Positions 41,184-44,761 of a DNA stretch of 44,761 bases are shown in pieces; positions within the stretch are counted from its first letter, which is position 1; every line of letters starts with the position of its first letter. Below the pieces are notes generated by a model. That model searched no databases. It worked only from the letters and a program-made list of their open reading frames with translations, and was not told the origin of the DNA. The stretch comes from Nitrospira sp. (GTDB lineage Bacteria; Nitrospirota; Nitrospiria; Nitrospirales; Nitrospiraceae), in the NCBI GenBank assembly GCA_003135435.1, contig PLBR01000057.1:2682-47442 (forward strand). Reading direction: 5' to 3'. The position numbers and the translations under genes were made by a program.

Positions 41184-41296
41184 CTTGTAAGAGTTCCGAC
41201 GCGACACGTCGATTCTCAATAGACATCGCCCAATAGGCAAATAGAGGCACCTCTGCTTACAGATATACGAGGTCCCTGCGCAGCAGACCGAGCGTT

Positions 41297-41311
41297 TTCG
41301 CACTGTGCGAC
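41297..41311. promoter_or_regulatory. Palindromic activator site upstream of the 2OG oxygenase
   Basis: TCGCAC-T-GTGCGA (41298-41310) is a perfect palindrome matching the sites at 30939 and 34192. It lies about 120 bases upstream of the sigma-54 promoter. Confidence 0.65.
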
Positions 41312-42043
41312 TTGAGCGGAAACGCTCGGCTAAAAAGATGAGAAGAATGAATTTCGATCAAGGTCCCGCGTTGTCTCCCACCTTCGCACCCAAGCAAGAT
41401 GCTCGACATGAAGATATTCGTGGGACCGGGAGACCAAGAGCGGACGGAACAGGAATTCGGAACACTTCGAACACGTTGGACGATTGCGAGAGAGTCCTTC
41501 CGTTGTGCATCTAAAACAAGCCATTTCTAAATAAAAACCCTACGTGTTCCCAGCGTGTTCATTCTTCGGCATAAAACGCCACAAAGGGCCTCACCCCACC
41601 TGAATAGGACCAAATGGTCAAACCAGGGAGAATGAGGGTCAGGCCTTGCACTCAAACATTTCTCGGCGCGTGGCGGGGAGCTGGTTCGTTTGGTCTGTCT
41701 GGTCTATCGAGACTTTCTGGATTATTTGGTTCGACCAACGAGAGAGACAAGACAGACCCGCGAACCAGATAGACCGCCCCCGGGGAGGCACCAGGGTCGT
41801 CGGCTGCCCTTACCCTTCACGTTCATGCGGGAGCGGCCAGGGGCCGGACGCGAGACGTGCCAGACAAGCGGGACGAGCGAGATGGGCAAACGAGGATTGA
41901 GCTGAACTCTTCACCCGCATTCAGCGAGACGGCTGTGTGGTCTCCACTGCGAGCGGCCAACGAGGGCTTGAATTCACAACGACCGCATATTCTTTAGAAA
42001 CGGACATGGCACGTATAACGTTTCACCTTTAACGGCTAACCTC
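41312..42043. other. Mostly non-coding stretch with one weak ORF and a repeat
   Basis: About 730 bases. A minus-strand ORF at 41330-41524 has two CxxC pairs (CFRC and CSKC) and might be a small zinc protein, but I see no ribosome-binding site, so I do not call it. The TGGT-type repeat lies at 41681-41774. No RNA gene was recognised. Confidence 0.4.
41681..41774. repeat. TGGT/ACCA-type repeat, copy C
   Basis: CTGGTTCGTTTGGTCTGTCT and following TGGT units form the left arm, TTTGGTTCGACCAACGAG the centre, and GACAAGACAGACC with AACCAGATAGACC the right arm. The arms are partly complementary. Confidence 0.75.
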
Positions 42044-42364
42044 TCACGCGGGATTCGGCGCCACGAACACGAGTACTTTGAGCTGCTGGTCTGTGTGATT
42101 CTTCACGCCATGCTCTTCACCGGCCGGCGCCAGGGTCCCCTGCCCTGGACCCAGCACCTGTTTCTCTGAACCGACCTGAAACGTGCCCTGTCCCTCAAGG
42201 ACGAGATAGACTTTATCCTGCTCGCCGTGGATATGCCCCTTCTGTTCCTGCCCTGGCTCAAAGCAGTAGATGTCGCAAAAGAATCGTGGTGTCTTAAATA
42301 TGTTGTTTTTCTTCATCTTTCCACTGCTAAACTGCTGATAGTCAAAGAGGTTCACCACATTCAT
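42044..42364 (-). CDS. Small cupin-domain protein
   Basis: 106 residues; AAGGAG lies before ATG 42364. The cupin motif 1 is FEPGQEQKGHIHGEQDKVYLVLEGQGTFQVG, with His-x-His and a Glu as possible metal ligands, and motif 2 is GPGQGTLAPAGEEHGVKNH (final His). It is a single-domain cupin that could bind a metal and a small acid or act as a sensor. A fragment of a near-identical copy lies at 39816-39905. It is 12 bases downstream of the HdrB-like gene, so probably in one operon. Confidence 0.85.
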   Translation of the reverse strand: MNVVNLFDYQQFSSGKMKKNNIFKTPRFFCDIYCFEPGQEQKGHIHGEQDKVYLVLEGQGTFQVGSEKQVLGPGQGTLAPAGEEHGVKNHTDQQLKVLVFVAPNPA

Positions 42365-42376
42365 TCGCCAACTCCT

Positions 42377-43276
42377 TCAGGAAGGTTGCGGATGCGTTCG
42401 ACGACGCTCAAGGGTCGCTAGAATGGAATCGACCGAAATCAAATGATGCGAAAGCCCCAAGTCCTTGGCCGGAATCCCCATCGCCAGACCCAGTAACTGC
42501 GGCACATGCAAGATCGGTAAGTGGAGCTCGGTGTTCACCGCACGACCAGCCCGATCCTGATAAATATCCAGACTCATGTGACAGAGAGGACAGGGCGTCA
42601 CCATAAAATCGGCTCCCTGCTCCTTGGCTTCTTTCATATGTGCCCCTGCCATGGCCACGGCAATGGCTTCCTTTTCGAGGATGATGGGAAACCCGCAGCA
42701 TTTGGTTCTCCCGGCATAGGCCACTGGTTCCCCACCCACGGCCTTGATGACACGCTCGAGGGATTGGGGATTCTCCGGATCGTCAAACCCCAGATCCCAC
42801 GAGGGACGCAGGATGTAGCAGCCGTAAAACGGGGCGATGCGGAAGTTTCGCATCGGCACGGAGACCAGGGCCCCCAGGCGAGACAGCCCGATGTCTCGCA
42901 CCACAATCCATAACAGATGTTTGACTTGGACATGACCGTGGTAGGCCAGACATTCTGGTGCAAGAAGTGCGTTAATGCGATCCAGGATCTCTGGCTCTGT
43001 CTTCAGACGTCGATTGGCTGCGCTCATGACCCCTTGGCAGGTGCCGCAGATCGTCATGACGTCCAGTCCAAGCGCCTCCGCTTGCGCAAACGTCCTGGCG
43101 TTGAGCGCCAGCGCCAGATCGGGATGTGCTTCCGTCACGACCCCGGCGCCGCAACAGGCCGCGGCCGAGAGTTCGACGACCTCGATCCCCAATTGGCCGA
43201 TGATCGCCCTCGTCGATTGATACAGTTCCGGTGTCGCCCCTTGCGCCGCACAACCGGGGTAGAGGGCATATTTCAT
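42377..43276 (-). CDS. HdrB-like CCG-domain iron-sulfur protein
   Basis: 299 residues with two CCG (cysteine-rich) domains: first YPGCAAQG, AAACCGAGV and ICGTCQGV; second APFYGCYILRP, TKCCGFPI and TPCPLCHMSLD. This is the arrangement of heterodisulfide reductase subunit B and of the SdhE subunit of class E succinate:quinone reductases, which hold non-cubane 4Fe-4S clusters. In Nitrospira the second assignment is quite possible. No hdrA, hdrC or sdh genes are in view. The upstream coiled-coil gene is 4 bases away. Confidence 0.85.
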   Translation of the reverse strand: MKYALYPGCAAQGATPELYQSTRAIIGQLGIEVVELSAAACCGAGVVTEAHPDLALALNARTFAQAEALGLDVMTICGTCQGVMSAANRRLKTEPEILDRINALLAPECLAYHGHVQVKHLLWIVVRDIGLSRLGALVSVPMRNFRIAPFYGCYILRPSWDLGFDDPENPQSLERVIKAVGGEPVAYAGRTKCCGFPIILEKEAIAVAMAGAHMKEAKEQGADFMVTPCPLCHMSLDIYQDRAGRAVNTELHLPILHVPQLLGLAMGIPAKDLGLSHHLISVDSILATLERRRTHPQPS

Positions 43277-43280
43277 GGGT

Positions 43281-43730
43281 CTACCGTGACGGGAGATAAG
43301 ACAGGGCGCGGTTGAGAGAATCTCGAAGATCGTCCATCGCAGCCTCCGTTTTCGACTTCACCTGCTCCCAGGAAGAGGCCGTTGCGGAGTGAATGGCCTC
43401 GACTTTCTTACTGGCCAGGTCTTTTTTCTTTTCTAATTCCTTGATCGCCTTCTGGAGATCCGCGCGTGCTTCCGCCGACGCATGCTTGACTTGTCCACGC
43501 AGATGCCTGATGCGCACTTTCATCTCATCCAGTTCTGTTTGAACCTTTCGCTGAAACGCATCTTTCTGCTGAATCGTATAATCCTTGGTGGCCGTCACCG
43601 CCTCCTGCGTTTCCCGGATAACCGTGTCACCCGTCACCGGCTTATCCGACGCTCCAGCCGCTACGACAACGGATATCATGAGCAACCCTATTCCCACGAT
43701 CCCCCACAACCCTCCGACGTAATTCTTCAT
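43281..43730 (-). CDS. Exported coiled-coil protein
   Basis: From ATG 43730 (MKNYVGGLWGIVGIGLLMIS), with GAGG upstream, the product is 149 residues. A signal peptide ends near VVVAAGASD. The rest is one long amphipathic helix: EAVTATKDYTIQQKDAFQRKVQTELDEMKVRIRHL, then QKAIKELEKKKDLASKKVEA and a final AMDDLRDSLNRALSYL. Similar to periplasmic YtxH/OmpH-like coiled-coil stress proteins, without certain assignment. It is 4 bases upstream of the HdrB-like gene. Confidence 0.7.
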   Translation of the reverse strand: MKNYVGGLWGIVGIGLLMISVVVAAGASDKPVTGDTVIRETQEAVTATKDYTIQQKDAFQRKVQTELDEMKVRIRHLRGQVKHASAEARADLQKAIKELEKKKDLASKKVEAIHSATASSWEQVKSKTEAAMDDLRDSLNRALSYLPSR

Positions 43731-43830
43731 AGAAATCGCCTCAATCCCACCGATGCACACGTACTCTGCGAAGTATAACTTCCGCCTTTCGGAAAGTCAC
43801 CGTGCATGGACCGTGACGCGCGAAACGCGA

Positions 43831-43950
43831 GAACCAACTGGTTCATCTGGTTTGTTTGGTTCATCTGGTCTGTCAGGTTTCTCTGGTTGGTCTTGTTCAA
43901 CTAAACAAACGAGACAAACTAAACAAACCAGATGAACCAGATAAACCAGT
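43831..43950. repeat. TGGT/ACCA-type repeat, copy D (most complete)
   Basis: The left arm has repeated TGGTTCATC/TGGTTTGTT/TGGTCTGTC units; the centre is TGGTCTTGTTCAACTAAAC; the right arm has AAACAAACCAGATGAACCAG and AAACCAG. The arms are largely complementary, so single-stranded DNA or RNA could fold into a long imperfect hairpin. ORFs called across it are artefacts. Confidence 0.8.
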
Positions 43951-44045
43951 CCACCTAGCCCCTCGAGGAATCTTTCTTTTCATCCTCCGGGGAAGAGAGC
44001 CTCCACCCGTGGCTTCATTCTTCCAATGGATCGAATAACACGTCT

Positions 44046-44591
44046 CTACCGGGGTAACTCCCCTAACAGCTCTGCGATCACGTGGCGGAGGCGTGCTTCC
44101 TCGTGAGATTGCAGGCGGAGGAATTTTACTCCGAACTCCTGGCCTTTGGCCCACCGTACCGTGGCAAGCTCGACCCTGATCGGCACGGCCTCCTGTGACC
44201 CATAGAAGAAGCATAGCTCTAACTCCGTGCCGGGCTGCAAAGATGTGTCGCTTTCCATCCGACACCCATAGTGGGAGATGTCCTGCAGGTACCCTTCTCC
44301 AGCCACCATCGAGACACCGGCGGAAAACACGCCATGGAATTGCACGCGGAGCCGCGTGTACCCCCGCAAATCGACGCCGGTGGCACCTGGATGGATCGCG
44401 ACCAGGAGTTCGATGATCCTCTGGTCTCCGGTGAGCATGCCGGGCTTGAGATAGGCTTCGATCCGTGCCCAGGTGTCAGGGTCTGCGCGGGCTTGCAGTT
44501 CATGCAGCGTATTTCCGACCTGCAACCCAGCTTCGTTCATCACTTGGAGGATATAACGGCGCGTGGTTTGATAATCTTCTAAGTCGCTCAT
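44046..44591 (-). CDS. PilZ-domain protein
   Basis: 181 residues. Residues 1-75 are helical (YQTTRRYILQVMNEAGLQ, LTGDQRIIELLVAIHPG). The PilZ domain begins at GYTRLRVQFHGVFSAG, with a possible c-di-GMP-binding RxxxR-like TRLR segment (the second Arg is not in the standard position), followed by GYLQDISHYGCRMESD (D.S..G motif) and ends VRWAKGQEFGVKFLRL. Binding of cyclic di-GMP is likely but the first motif is non-standard. The protein is cytoplasmic. It stands alone. Confidence 0.8.
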   Translation of the reverse strand: MSDLEDYQTTRRYILQVMNEAGLQVGNTLHELQARADPDTWARIEAYLKPGMLTGDQRIIELLVAIHPGATGVDLRGYTRLRVQFHGVFSAGVSMVAGEGYLQDISHYGCRMESDTSLQPGTELELCFFYGSQEAVPIRVELATVRWAKGQEFGVKFLRLQSHEEARLRHVIAELLGELPR

Positions 44592-44725
44592 ACCTCACCA
44601 CCCTTTCCCCTTCCGCACTATCCCCTTTCCGCTCCAGCGGTGCCCGCGTAAGTCCTAAGCTACCGAGCAAGGCTAGGCCGTCCGTGGGCAGGTGTCAAGG
44701 ACAGGGGACAGGTTGCCGAGAAAGA

Positions 44726-44761
44726 CTACTTGCGTTGTTTCCGCCACTCCCACGGCGGCAC
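44726..44761 (-). CDS. C-terminal end of a gene entering from the right edge
   Basis: On the minus strand the last 11 codons of an ORF (VPPWEWRKQRK) are followed by TAG. The nearby GTGTCAAGGACAGGGGACAG is a type of repeat I associate with REP-type transposase genes. Too short to identify. Confidence 0.3.
   Translation of the reverse strand: MPPWEWRKQRK

Noticed and set aside
43753-44038. Gly/Ser/Leu-rich ORFs such as those with repeated GSSGL units
   Set aside because: They are translations of the TGGT-type repeat and occur in several frames.

Overview
The window looks like a chromosomal segment of a Nitrospira-like bacterium (phylum Nitrospirota). This is an inference from the gene set: DUF3386, DUF5069 and DUF3365 proteins in a row, an HdrB-like CCG protein, DUF1800/DUF1501 neighbours, many small family-specific proteins, and moderately high GC by eye. 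No rRNA or tRNA gene was seen, so placement rests on protein content only.

Layout. 1-9711 is host DNA: a nearly complete metH (minus, running off the left edge), small membrane and secreted proteins, a heme-oxygenase-fold PqqC-like oxidoreductase, a formylglycine-generating-enzyme-like protein and a frameshifted DUF1501 gene. 9843-19151 is a 9.3-kb integrated element bounded by a 16-bp direct repeat. It carries a tyrosine integrase, small DNA-binding proteins, an HK97-type capsid, a large terminase, a DUF1376 protein, a promoter/operator switch region with a highly structured RNA, and YfbU and FRG-domain cargo. No portal, protease or tail gene is visible, so it resembles a phage satellite or a reduced prophage. 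It sits inside a DUF1800 gene: the host 3' end of that gene is now fused in frame to the integrase, and the DUF1800 protein has acquired an element-encoded tail.

19069-30403 returns to host genes: DUF1800, a FmdB-type zinc ribbon with two partners, hemW, a calcium/proton exchanger, a ClpS-like protein, DUF3386/DUF5069 and a CxxCH-containing DUF3365 protein. 30502-41310 appears to be a regulatory cluster around a CHASE3-HAMP-PAS histidine kinase and an NtrC-type sigma-54 activator. A shared palindrome (CGCAC-Y-GTGCG) lies upstream of several genes, and three good -24/-12 sigma-54 promoters were found, in front of a small helical protein, a DcaP-like porin and a 2OG-Fe(II) oxygenase. An IS4-family element has inserted between the porin gene and its sigma-54 promoter. 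The right end holds a cupin, an HdrB-like protein, a coiled-coil periplasmic protein and a PilZ protein.

Two dispersed repeat types occur: TGGT/ACCA-rich imperfect inverted arrays (four copies) and a MITE-like element whose first bases form the stop codon of the preceding gene (one complete, one degenerate copy). Four genes, and possibly a fifth start site, carry apparent single-base frameshifts. Either residual indel errors in the sequence or real decay could explain these, so frame-dependent conclusions there need read-level checking.
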